Below are positions 1-7,021 of a stretch of 64,000 nt of DNA, piece by piece. The DNA is taken from assembly GCA_963707125.1 (NCBI GenBank), contig CAVPOU010000024.1, forward strand, positions 124,001-188,000, read 5' to 3'. Numbering within the stretch: the first letter of the stretch is position 1; each line of letters starts with the position of its first letter. Source of the stretch: CAVPDE01 sp963707125. GTDB taxonomy: Bacteria; Desulfobacterota; DSM-4660; Desulfatiglandales; HGW-15. The translations under genes were made by a program, and so were the position numbers. Below the pieces are notes generated by a model, which was given only the letters and a program-made list of their open reading frames with translations, searched no databases and was not told the origin of the DNA.

Positions 1-396
1 CCGGGATCTGCAGATTGAGAATTGGCTTGTATGAATCCAACCTGCCCAACAAATTAAGGATTGAGACGATCTGAAGGATCGTTTTCCTGCGTGAGGCGGA
101 TAAACCCGCATAAGGCAGGCAAGCCCGCCAAAAGCGGGTAAAGCTTTTGTCAATCATGTGTGGAGCGGTAAGGGTTGTGCATAAGCCTGCTGGGTGGGTT
201 CCCCTTTGCCATTGAGTTGAATAGCCTTGACAGGTTTTTCATACCAGCCCACCTCTGGCGGATCATAAATGGATTTGGAGAGGCATGATAGGTGAATTGC
301 AGGATGAGTGGGACTTAAACAACCGTGGGTCTGATCGAAGCGTCAGATCTTCCAAAATCAGTTGACGACTGTTAGCAAATATGCGAACTTCCGCTC
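1..396. other. Gene-free left edge before the toxin-antitoxin pair
   Basis: I find no convincing coding sequence here. The stretch holds copy A of a direct repeat (about 45-112) whose second copy lies just after the third gene, near 1400. The gene-proximal part (about 320-375) has a short hairpin, TCTGA...TCAGA, and ends in GTTAGCA before the toxin gene. That resembles the end of a degenerate integron recombination site but does not fit the GTTRRRY consensus, so I do not call one. Confidence 0.5.
45..112 (+). repeat. Direct repeat copy A (flanks the TA/Cdd1 block)
   Basis: About 65 bp starting CCCAACAAA and continuing through ACGATC-TGAAG-GATCGT followed by TTTTCC, then TAAACCCGC. It matches 1400-1465 with a few differences. 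The inner 6-bp stem is perfect here; in the other copy it reads ACGATCT-GAA-AGGTCGT and still folds with one G-T pair. The stem plus T-tract resembles a small terminator. Confidence 0.75.
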
Positions 397-723
397 ATGA
401 GTTACTCCATCGAGTATTTTCATTCGCGCGTTAAAGCAGAAATCGAGGACTGGCCTGATGGCATATTGGCCAATTACGCACGAATTGTGGAGCTTTTGAT
501 GCAATTCGGGCCAAATCTGCGCATGCCACATTCACACGCCATGGGGGATGGACTATTCGAGTTAAGACCCCATGGCAGCGAAGGCATCGGAAGGGTGTTT
601 TATTGTTTTGTCGTCAGTCAACGCATCACGATATTCCATGCGTTCATCAAAAAGACTCTAGACACCCCAGAGCGGGAACTAAGGATAGCCCGGAAAAGAA
701 TGAAGGAGGTACAGAATGGCTGA
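397..723 (+). CDS. RelE/HigB-type toxin, Gp49-like (DUF891)
   Basis: This 108-residue protein fits the phage Gp49-like/HigB branch of the RelE/ParE toxin superfamily, small mRNA-cleaving toxins that act at the ribosome. Visible family features are a basic-aromatic N-terminal half, the central block GDGLFELRPHG (about residues 50-60), a following GRVFYCF strand, the HAFIKKTLDTP segment (about 81-91) and a helical C-terminus rich in Arg and Lys. The last 8 bases overlap the next gene, an XRE-type antitoxin; this toxin-first order with overlap is usual for HigBA-like modules. Regulation is probably by the antitoxin. Family assignment is good; mRNA cleavage is inferred from the family. Confidence 0.87.
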   Translation: MSYSIEYFHSRVKAEIEDWPDGILANYARIVELLMQFGPNLRMPHSHAMGDGLFELRPHGSEGIGRVFYCFVVSQRITIFHAFIKKTLDTPERELRIARKRMKEVQNG

Positions 724-1075
724 ATTGAATTACCAACCTGTTTCCCATGACCACGAGGCATTTCTCAAGAATGCCCAGAAGCGGGAAGGATTCCGCAAGG
801 CATACGAAGACTTGGAGGAAGAGTATACACTTATCCGCGAAATGCTTGCAGCACGTTCAAAATCCGGCCTCACTCAAGAGGCGGTTGCGGAATTGATGGG
901 AACGACAAAAAGTGCTGTATCGCGGCTGGAATCTGCAGGCAAGCATGCTCCGTCGCTCACCACCCTCAAGAAGTATGCACAGGCCGTCGGATGCAATTTG
1001 GAAATTAAATTAGTCCCCAGAGCTAGCCCAACAAGGCGTTCCACCGGATCGCCCAAAAAGCGGGCTTCTCGGTGA
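716..1075 (+). CDS. XRE-family antitoxin (HigA-like)
   Basis: The product is 119 residues. An N-terminal helical part (about 1-45) is followed by an HTH_3 domain with SGLTQEAVAELMGTTKSAVSRLES (about residues 50-73 in total), where the Q, A and SR positions are typical of Cro/CI repressors. It should neutralise the upstream toxin and bind its own promoter. The gene overlaps the toxin by 8 bases and has a GGAGGT ribosome site inside the toxin's 3' end. The last 17 or so codons (Arg/Ser/Pro-rich) are read from the attC-like palindrome that follows, so the natural C-terminus may once have been different. HTH assignment is firm; the partner role comes from context. Confidence 0.87.
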   Translation: MAELNYQPVSHDHEAFLKNAQKREGFRKAYEDLEEEYTLIREMLAARSKSGLTQEAVAELMGTTKSAVSRLESAGKHAPSLTTLKKYAQAVGCNLEIKLVPRASPTRRSTGSPKKRASR

Positions 1076-1089
1076 CCTCCGTGTTGGGT
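1026..1089 (+). other. attC-like integron recombination site
   Basis: A 64-bp imperfect palindrome begins with GCCCAAC and ends with GTTGGGT, matching the R-site consensus pair (RYYYAAC...GTTRRRY). The two arms pair through CCCAACA-AGGCG-TTCCACCGG against CCGGTGACC-TCCG-TGTTGGG types of blocks, with a CCCAAAAAGCGGGC centre. Layout and length match attC sites of chromosomal integron cassettes. It contains the antitoxin stop codon and lies directly before the next small gene. No integron integrase is visible. Confidence 0.65.
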
Positions 1090-1108
1090 GTCGAAAAGAA
1101 CGAAAGAC

Positions 1109-1366
1109 ATGAAACAGCGATCGGAGGCGATCGAGTCGATACCTGGTGTCGGAGTCAAGATCGCACAGAAACTGCAATTGATCGGTGTCCATCGGGTCGA
1201 TGACTTGAGGGGTGCAAATCCTGAAAGACTCTACGACACACTCGAACAAACCATTGGGGCGCGCGTCGATCGGTGCGTTCTATATGTGTTCAGAGCTGCC
1301 GTCTACTTCGCGAACAATCAAAAGCATGACTCAGAGAAATTGAAGTGGTGGAATTGGAAAGACTGA
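1109..1366 (+). CDS. Cdd1-like helix-hairpin-helix protein (pathogenicity locus family)
   Basis: This is a small protein of about 85 residues. It carries a helix-hairpin-helix signature IPGVGVKIAQKL near the N-terminus, then GVHRVDDLRG, VDRCVLYVFRAAVYFA and a C-terminal KLKWWNWKD, all hallmarks of the Cdd1 (PF11731, pathogenicity locus) family. Such proteins are thought to bind DNA; their function is unknown. I prefer the ATG at 1109 over the GTG at 1088, because 1088 lies inside the attC-like site. Family members are common integron cassette cargo, which agrees with the attC-like palindrome immediately upstream and the cassette-sized spacing. Confidence 0.85.
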   Translation: MKQRSEAIESIPGVGVKIAQKLQLIGVHRVDDLRGANPERLYDTLEQTIGARVDRCVLYVFRAAVYFANNQKHDSEKLKWWNWKD

Positions 1367-1399
1367 GCGCAATGGAACCGCATAAACTGCATACGAACA

Positions 1400-1465
1400 C
1401 CCAACAAACAAGGATTGAGACGATCTGAAAGGTCGTTTTCCTGCCACAGGCAGGTAAACCCGCCT
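1400..1465 (+). repeat. Direct repeat copy B
   Basis: Second copy of the repeat seen at 45-112, again starting CCCAACAAA and containing the stem ACGATCT-GAA-AGGTCGT followed by TTTCC and then TAAACCCGC. It starts 33 bases after the stop of the Cdd1-like gene, so the two copies bracket the three-gene block. Confidence 0.75.
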
Positions 1466-1512
1466 ATAGGCGGGAAATGAACTACCCCGCAGCAAGCTGC
1501 GAGGTATCGAAT

Positions 1513-1576
1513 GTCATTCCGTGCCTGACACGGAATCCAGTCCGTTTCTCTGGATTCCGGCTTCCGCCGGAATGAC
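1513..1576. repeat. Palindromic intergenic repeat (GTCATTCC...GGAATGAC)
   Basis: The outer arms GTCATTCC and GGAATGAC pair, and the inner blocks GGAATCCA and TGGATTCC pair, giving two sub-hairpins. This is a common dispersed palindromic element type in bacterial genomes. It sits in the gap between the cassette-like block and lnt. Nothing else recognisable lies in 1466-1797. Confidence 0.75.
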
Positions 1577-1797
1577 GGCAACCGCGGCAAGCCACGGGGA
1601 ATGAACCCGGAGAGATTCAGACGTGAAAGAGGACATTTGGGATTTGCTTCGCTGCTGTGTTCGGATGGGGAGGGCAAGGATCAGGCGATTGCGGCACCAA
1701 AGGCGGTTGTGGGATGTGGCATTTGAGGGTGCCTTGCCGGTGCAGCGAGCGAGGAAGATATCTTGCGTGTTCACGATCCCGACTATAGGTGAAGGGA

Positions 1798-3408
1798 TCA
1801 AAGGGAGCCGGTGCGGCAGCCACGCTTTGACATGACCCGGACGCAGTTTCCAATTTCCCCGCACACAATGATTAAAATCCCCAAAAAAATCGAGATACGC
1901 CCTAAGTAGTCCCCGTGCCGGGCAAAAAAAGTCCGGCCTTGACGAAGATGGATTCGGCCTTTAAGTGTGGCCTTTTTCCACCAGGGCGTGCTGGCAATCA
2001 CCATGCCTTTTGCATCGATGAGGGCTGAGATCCCGGTATTGGCCACCCGGACCAGATCCCGGCGGCATTCGATGGCACGAACGGGGCTGAAATTAAAGTG
2101 GTGGCGATAGCCGGGCGTGTTTTTCCACCATCCGTCGTTGGTGATCATGCAGATAAAGCCCTTTGCTTCTGGCAGGTTCCGGGCACAGTAGGGACCAAAC
2201 GCCGACTCAAAACAGACGATGGGCAGAATGCCAACGGAAGTATCTGGGGATACAAATACCTGTCTCTCCTGACGAAGGCTGTAGGTGCCATTATATCCGC
2301 CAAGTTCCAGGGAGTATTTTCCAAGGAAGCCCAGATATTGCACAAAAGGCATGCGTTCGAACAGGGGGACCAACTTGGTCTTGTGATAGAATTGGGGCGC
2401 GGATCCAGGTGAAAGAAAAAGGGCGGTATTGAAGGCCTCGTAGAAGAAGCCTTCTTCCTGGTTGAAACGGCTCCCCGGAGGGATATCCTCCCCAACTTTT
2501 TGATAGCTGTGGACCCCCACCAGACAGTTTAGCTTCGCGTATTTTGCCCGAAAATCCAACAACCGACGATAGTAAGGTGATGCGCAAGGATTTCTCTCGT
2601 CAATCTGCTGTACAATAAGGGTCTCGGGGCCGAACAGGTAGCTGGTTTCCTCGTCGAGGATGGAATCCGCTGTCCTGAAAAATTCTTCCAGGTGTTGGGC
2701 TTGCCTTTCCGGCACGAATTTTTCCGTGTATGGATCCAGATTGGGCTGAATCAAGGCCACCGTAACGGTTTCTCCCTCCTCCCTAAAATTGTCAAACATC
2801 TGATAGGAGACCCGCGCAGGGATGAAAACCAGCAGAACGGTTACGACCCCCATGGGGACGATGGATCCCAACCCCCTTTTTCGATAGGTATCAGCCATTT
2901 TAAAGATCACAAAATTGGTCAGAATAATCCAGAGAGTGCCCCCGCGAACACCCGTATACTCAACCCATTGAATGAGTTTGGGTGCTGTGGCCAGGGCGTT
3001 GCCCAGATTGAGCCAGGGCCAGGCCAGGTCCCAGGACTCATGAAAATGCTCATATCCCATCCAGATAATCAGAAAAGGAAATAACAGGGGGATGTTCAGG
3101 CTTGTTCGAACGCGGCTTATGGACCAGAAAATAAGGGCCTGTAGAAGGGAATTAGCCAGCATGATGAGGATGGCCCCCAACCACTGTGCTTGTGTGATCC
3201 ACCATGTTCCCAAAATATTCCACAGCAGGAAACTGACAAAGGCATAATTGAATAGGATGTAGCGGTTTGGGTGATCCCGGGTTTCCTCCTCCAGCAGTAA
3301 AAGGGGCACCCAGGCGATGAAAATGATGAAGAACAAAGACGAAACAGACCAGGGCAGGCCCAACAACAGGCCACTGGTGAGGGACCAAAAGAGGTTTCTT
3401 CTAGACAT
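1798..3408 (-). CDS. lnt: Apolipoprotein N-acyltransferase
   Basis: Lnt is an inner-membrane enzyme that transfers an acyl chain from phospholipid to the N-terminal cysteine of apolipoproteins, the last step of lipoprotein maturation. The 536-residue protein has about six hydrophobic segments in residues 5-195, then a nitrilase-like periplasmic domain (about 213-480) and a final TM helix. The Glu-Lys-Cys triad is visible: E262 in FGPETL, a lysine at K343 in YHKTKLVPLFE and C399 in IVCFESAF. Length is normal for the family. The gene stands alone, with an ATG start and no close partner. The end of the frame runs 20-30 residues past the last TM helix with a basic tail. Confidence 0.95.
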   Translation of the reverse strand: MSRRNLFWSLTSGLLLGLPWSVSSLFFIIFIAWVPLLLLEEETRDHPNRYILFNYAFVSFLLWNILGTWWITQAQWLGAILIMLANSLLQALIFWSISRVRTSLNIPLLFPFLIIWMGYEHFHESWDLAWPWLNLGNALATAPKLIQWVEYTGVRGGTLWIILTNFVIFKMADTYRKRGLGSIVPMGVVTVLLVFIPARVSYQMFDNFREEGETVTVALIQPNLDPYTEKFVPERQAQHLEEFFRTADSILDEETSYLFGPETLIVQQIDERNPCASPYYRRLLDFRAKYAKLNCLVGVHSYQKVGEDIPPGSRFNQEEGFFYEAFNTALFLSPGSAPQFYHKTKLVPLFERMPFVQYLGFLGKYSLELGGYNGTYSLRQERQVFVSPDTSVGILPIVCFESAFGPYCARNLPEAKGFICMITNDGWWKNTPGYRHHFNFSPVRAIECRRDLVRVANTGISALIDAKGMVIASTPWWKKATLKGRIHLRQGRTFFARHGDYLGRISIFLGILIIVCGEIGNCVRVMSKRGCRTGSL

Positions 3409-3510
3409 AATGGTTGAACTGTAAAAAATCGTTGCCCTGTCCTGGATGGAGGAGGAAAGAGCGATTGATTTTTGACGCGGTCCCGTGCGTCCCGGCCCTC
3501 TTTCGAGCTC

Positions 3511-4716
3511 TCAGAGAAGGGTTGACGTCAGGAAGTCGAGGTTGAGCTTCTTGAGAATACGCACCATGTTGTTGAGTTGGACTTCCACGGTCCCCTCATA
3601 GATCTCCGCGATACGATTGTCCCGGTATCTCCTCTCCACGTCCTGCTCCAGGAAATAGCCGTACCCGCCGAAAACGCTGATGGTTTCATCGATGACCTGC
3701 TTGGCCGTCTCAGGCACGTGGTGCTTCACCATGGAGGTAAAAAGAGGCATTGAGCCGGCCATGCTCTCATCCTTGTGGTCGCACAACCAGGCTCCGTAGT
3801 AGGTGAGCCACTTGAGGGACTGAATCTGGCTCCACATTCTGGCCAGCTTATGGCCAACGGCCTGGAAGTCGATGATCGGTTTCTGGAATTGGGTTCTCTC
3901 CCTGGCATGTTTCAGGGCTTTCAGAAAGGCGCCTTCTGCATTTCCCAGGGACTGGGCGCCTATTTCAATACGGCTCTCATCAAGAAAATCCAGCACGTTC
4001 AGAAGGCCGCGGCCTCTCTCCCCGACCACGTTCTCCTTTCGAACCTTGAGATGACGGAAGACCACCTCTGCACTGGACGTCATCCTGATCCCCATCTTAT
4101 GGGGAATCTCGTTGATTTCGAGGCTGCCCCCGAGCCACGACGAAGCATCTCTTTCCACGAGGACCGTGGTCATTCCCTTGCCCGCAGAAGCGTTAGGGTC
4201 TTCCTGGGCAAGAACCACGAAGAAATCGGCGTAGGAAGCATTGGTGGTAAAAAGCTTCGCGCCGTTGATGACAAACCCGTCTTTATCCTCCTCCAGGGTC
4301 GTCGCCATCCTGGTCAGATCGCTGCCATGGTCCGCTTCGGTCATGGCGATGGCGGAAATCCAGTCCCCTCTGACCAGGGGGCCAAGGAATTTTTCCTGCT
4401 GCTGAGGGGTCCCGACAACCTTGATGATCTTGGAAGGAACATAACCCAGGTGAAGTGCCATGCCGAGGCCGGAATCCGCCTTGCAGAACTCCTCGATGAC
4501 CAGCACGTTCTCCATGACGCCCATGCCGCCACCGCCGATCCTTTCCGGATAATCAAGGCCGATAAAGCCCAGTTGAGCAGCCTTCTTGAACAGCTCACGA
4601 GGATAGCGGTGGTTCAGTTCGTGCTCCTGGGCTACGGCAGGTAGAAATTCGCTGTTCGCAAATTCCGCCGCCGCCTTCTTGATGTCCCTCTGCTGCTTGG
4701 TCAAAGAAAAATCCAT
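3511..4716 (-). CDS. Acyl-CoA dehydrogenase
   Basis: A FAD-dependent acyl-CoA dehydrogenase of 401 residues that oxidises an acyl-CoA thioester to the enoyl-CoA and hands electrons to ETF. Family marks are AMTEADHGSDL (FAD/substrate region, about residue 130), the middle beta domain, and the C-terminal FGGYGY...RYRDNRIAEIYEGT, where the Glu of IYEGT is the usual catalytic base. The open frame extends to 4809, but I choose 4716 because GGAGGAGG lies a few bases before that ATG and the family N-terminus (MDFSLTKQQ) begins there. Substrate is not evident; with bam genes nearby, a glutaryl-, pimeloyl- or cyclic acyl-CoA is possible but unproven. Confidence 0.92.
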   Translation of the reverse strand: MDFSLTKQQRDIKKAAAEFANSEFLPAVAQEHELNHRYPRELFKKAAQLGFIGLDYPERIGGGGMGVMENVLVIEEFCKADSGLGMALHLGYVPSKIIKVVGTPQQQEKFLGPLVRGDWISAIAMTEADHGSDLTRMATTLEEDKDGFVINGAKLFTTNASYADFFVVLAQEDPNASAGKGMTTVLVERDASSWLGGSLEINEIPHKMGIRMTSSAEVVFRHLKVRKENVVGERGRGLLNVLDFLDESRIEIGAQSLGNAEGAFLKALKHARERTQFQKPIIDFQAVGHKLARMWSQIQSLKWLTYYGAWLCDHKDESMAGSMPLFTSMVKHHVPETAKQVIDETISVFGGYGYFLEQDVERRYRDNRIAEIYEGTVEVQLNNMVRILKKLNLDFLTSTLL

Positions 4717-4957
4717 GAGAAATCCTCCTCCATGTAAGCCGATGGCCGCAACGCCACAAGTAAGCAGTATGCACTGGGGAGTATGCAGAACCCAGTAGGC
4801 ACAAAGCAATACGCGGTAAACGCCGATAAATCCACTGACGCCTTTCCTGTTTTATTTTTTCTGCCTACTCCTTACTGCCTACTCCCTACCGTAACCCAGC
4901 GGCTCTAAAGAGACCACACCCCCCAGTCCGGGCTCAAATACTTCTACGCCCCTTGGC

Positions 4958-6091
4958 TCACACCCCTTGTTTCAGAATCTCTCGGCCGATGATCATTCGC
5001 TGAATTTGATTGGACCCCTCGAAGATTTGCGTCAGCTTCGCATCCCTGAACATCCTCTCCACAGGGTAGTCCTTGATGTACCCGTACCCGCCCAGCACCT
5101 GCACCATGTCCGTGGTGATCTTCATGGCCGCATCACTGCAGAAGCACTTCGCCATGGAAGCCAGCGTGGTGTTCCTCACTCCTGCATCGTAATTCAAGGC
5201 GGCCCTTTCCATGAGCCCTCTCCCAGCCTCGATCAGGGTCACACTGTCCGCAAGCATAAACTGTATCGCCTGGTGCCCGATCAGGGGCTTCCCGAAGGTG
5301 TGGCGCTGCCCGGCATACTCTGTCGCGTAATCCAGGGCCCCTTCGGCAATGCCCAGGGAAAGCGCAGCCACGGTGGGTCGAGACATATCAAAATCAGCCA
5401 TGGCAATCAAGAAACCGCTGCCGGCTTTTCCAACGAGGTTCTCTTCAGGCACCTCCACTTCTTCCAGGAAAACCTCTGAGGTATCGCTTCCGCGGAAACC
5501 GCATTTGTCCTCATGCTTGCCGATGGTCACCCCTTTCCATTGCTTTTCCACAATGAAGAAGGAGAGGGCGCTTTCCCCGGTCTTGGCCAGCACAGAATAG
5601 AGCCCTGCGACCCCGCCGTTGGTGGCAAAGGTTTTATGTCCTGTCAGCACATAATGGCGCCCCCGTTTTTGGGCCTTGGTTGCAATCGCTGCCACGTCCG
5701 AACCTGCTCCCGGCTCTGTGACCAGATAACCGATCAATTTCCTTTGCTCCGACAGCATGGGGAGATATTTCTTTTTCTGGGAGTCGTTGCCCGCATGGAT
5801 CAGGGGAAAGCTTCCCACTGCCTGGATGATGAGCATGAGCGCCGACGAGGCGCAGACTTTGGCGATCTCTTCAATGCAAAGGCAAAGGGTATAACAGGGA
5901 TGGACCGGCCAGCCTCCGTACTCTTCCGGCAGCATAGTCTGGAGAAGCCCCAGATCCCAGAACAGGGATGCTGTCTCCCAGCTGAACTCACCCCGACGAT
6001 CCAGTTCCGCGGCCGCAGGAGCTACCTTCTGCTTCGCCGCCCTGCGCACATTGTCCAGCAGCATCCTCTGCTCTTCCGTCAGAATGTCCAT
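4958..6091 (-). CDS. Acyl-CoA dehydrogenase (second copy)
   Basis: A 377-residue acyl-CoA dehydrogenase, distinct from its downstream neighbour. Visible marks are LVTEPGAGSDVAAI (about residue 125), a KCGFRGSDTSEVFLEEVEVP beta-domain stretch of standard type, the RHTFGKPL segment and the C-terminal VLGGYGYIKDYPVERMFRDAKLTQIFEGSNQIQ, with the Glu of IFEGS as expected base. I choose the ATG at 6091: the ATG 21 bases upstream directly precedes the AAGGAGGTGA ribosome site and cannot use it, whereas 6091 has ideal spacing. The gap of about 240 bases to the other dehydrogenase is gene-free. Substrate unknown; short-chain acyl-CoA type by general resemblance. Confidence 0.93.
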   Translation of the reverse strand: MDILTEEQRMLLDNVRRAAKQKVAPAAAELDRRGEFSWETASLFWDLGLLQTMLPEEYGGWPVHPCYTLCLCIEEIAKVCASSALMLIIQAVGSFPLIHAGNDSQKKKYLPMLSEQRKLIGYLVTEPGAGSDVAAIATKAQKRGRHYVLTGHKTFATNGGVAGLYSVLAKTGESALSFFIVEKQWKGVTIGKHEDKCGFRGSDTSEVFLEEVEVPEENLVGKAGSGFLIAMADFDMSRPTVAALSLGIAEGALDYATEYAGQRHTFGKPLIGHQAIQFMLADSVTLIEAGRGLMERAALNYDAGVRNTTLASMAKCFCSDAAMKITTDMVQVLGGYGYIKDYPVERMFRDAKLTQIFEGSNQIQRMIIGREILKQGV

Positions 6092-6221
6092 ATCCAGATC
6101 ACCTCCTTGCATGGAGCCGGATCATTTCACATTGATCATTGCACCATTCAACATTGCGCATTGAAGATTGATCATTTGGTTTTGAGCAAATGAACAATGA
6201 GAAATGGTAAATGATAAATGC

Positions 6222-6244
6222 TTTGGTTGCGGCCAAGGGCCTGC
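6222..6244 (-). repeat. Dispersed repeat motif GCAGGCC-TTGGCCGCAACCAAA
   Basis: Read on the minus strand this is GCAGGCCCTTGGCCGCAACC followed by AAA. Near-identical copies occur at 42473-42496 and 53462-53485, with shorter versions at 42194 and 49666. Each copy is followed by AT-rich TCAATG/TCGAAA-type stretches. Confidence 0.7.
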
Positions 6245-6282
6245 TTTGGGAAAAGCGCTATGTTCAGTCCCGCGCAAACCGG

Positions 6283-6963
6283 CTATTCTGAAATCAGGAG
6301 AGGGTTGAACCTTGTCTCATGGTCATAGGTGTCCATCCCTTCCTTCCTTTTGAGGAAATTCACGACCAGGTAAGTGATAGGGGTCGCCGCAGCCTCGTAA
6401 GCGGATTTTGCGAGCCATTGCATGACGATGGCCTGGGTGAGCGCATGGACAGGGATAGTCCCTGCAAAAGCAAGCGCAATGAAAACCACGGAGTCCAGCC
6501 CTTGTCCCACCAGAGTTGAGCCGATGGTGCGAAGCCAGAGCCACCGTCCCTGGGTGGCAATTTTCATTTTCGCCAGGACAAAGGAATTGGCAAACTCCCC
6601 CACGAGGTAAGCGAGGAAAGAAGCAATAAGGATGCGCGGCGTGTAGCCGAGAATGCGCTCATACGCCGCCTGTCCATCCCAGAAGGATGCTCCAGGCAGA
6701 ATCTGTGCAATCCAGATCGCGACCACCACGATGACGTTGCACATAAAACCTAGCCAGATGACCTTTCGCGCCTGGCGATAGCCGTAGACCTCTGTGAGCA
6801 CATCTCCGGTAATGTAACTCAGCGGAAAAATGAGAATAGCGGCCGGAAGAATGAGACCTAAGAGGTCAACGAGTTTGACCGCAATGATGTTCGCTGTGAT
6901 CAGGCAGGTGACAAAGACCGCCACAATGATCACAAACCAGTGCGAATATTTCGTCTCCCCCAT
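6283..6963 (-). CDS. yhhQ: Queuosine precursor transporter (YhhQ/VUT family)
   Basis: The 226-residue membrane protein has six or so hydrophobic segments. It carries the conserved VUT-family (DUF165) blocks SYITGDVLTEVYGYRQARKVIW (about residues 49-70), a FWDGQAAYERILG loop, EFANSFVLAKMKIATQGRW and LVGQGLDSVVFIALAF. The family moves queuosine precursors such as preQ1/preQ0 or queuine across the inner membrane for tRNA modification. The ATG follows a strong hairpin that contains the only Shine-Dalgarno-like GGGAG, so translation may be controlled there. It is convergent with nothing and lies downstream of arsM on the same strand, about 58 bases away. Confidence 0.92.
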   Translation of the reverse strand: MGETKYSHWFVIIVAVFVTCLITANIIAVKLVDLLGLILPAAILIFPLSYITGDVLTEVYGYRQARKVIWLGFMCNVIVVVAIWIAQILPGASFWDGQAAYERILGYTPRILIASFLAYLVGEFANSFVLAKMKIATQGRWLWLRTIGSTLVGQGLDSVVFIALAFAGTIPVHALTQAIVMQWLAKSAYEAAATPITYLVVNFLKRKEGMDTYDHETRFNPLLISE

Positions 6964-6967
6964 TTTT

Positions 6968-6985
6968 CCCCACTCCCGAGTGGGG
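6968..6985 (-). promoter_or_regulatory. Hairpin covering the yhhQ ribosome-binding region
   Basis: Minus strand CCCCACTC-GG-GAGTGGGG is a perfect 18-base palindrome placed 4 bases before the yhhQ ATG. The only GGGAG-type ribosome site is inside the 3' arm. On the plus strand it is followed by TTTTA and could terminate, but no plus-strand gene leads into it. Confidence 0.6.
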
Positions 6986-7021
6986 TTTTACCACAGATCG
7001 CCTTTTGTATCCCCATATTTC

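Noticed and set aside
320..375. Second attC site just before the toxin gene
   Set aside because: GTTAGCA does not fit GTTRRRY, and the other arm is not convincing.
4717..4809. Upstream extension of the first acyl-CoA dehydrogenase
   Set aside because: The added residues are unlike the family, and a strong GGAGGAGG site precedes the internal ATG at 4716.
6961..7021. preQ1 riboswitch upstream of yhhQ
   Set aside because: The region is short and lacks the known preQ1 aptamer pattern; only a simple hairpin is visible.
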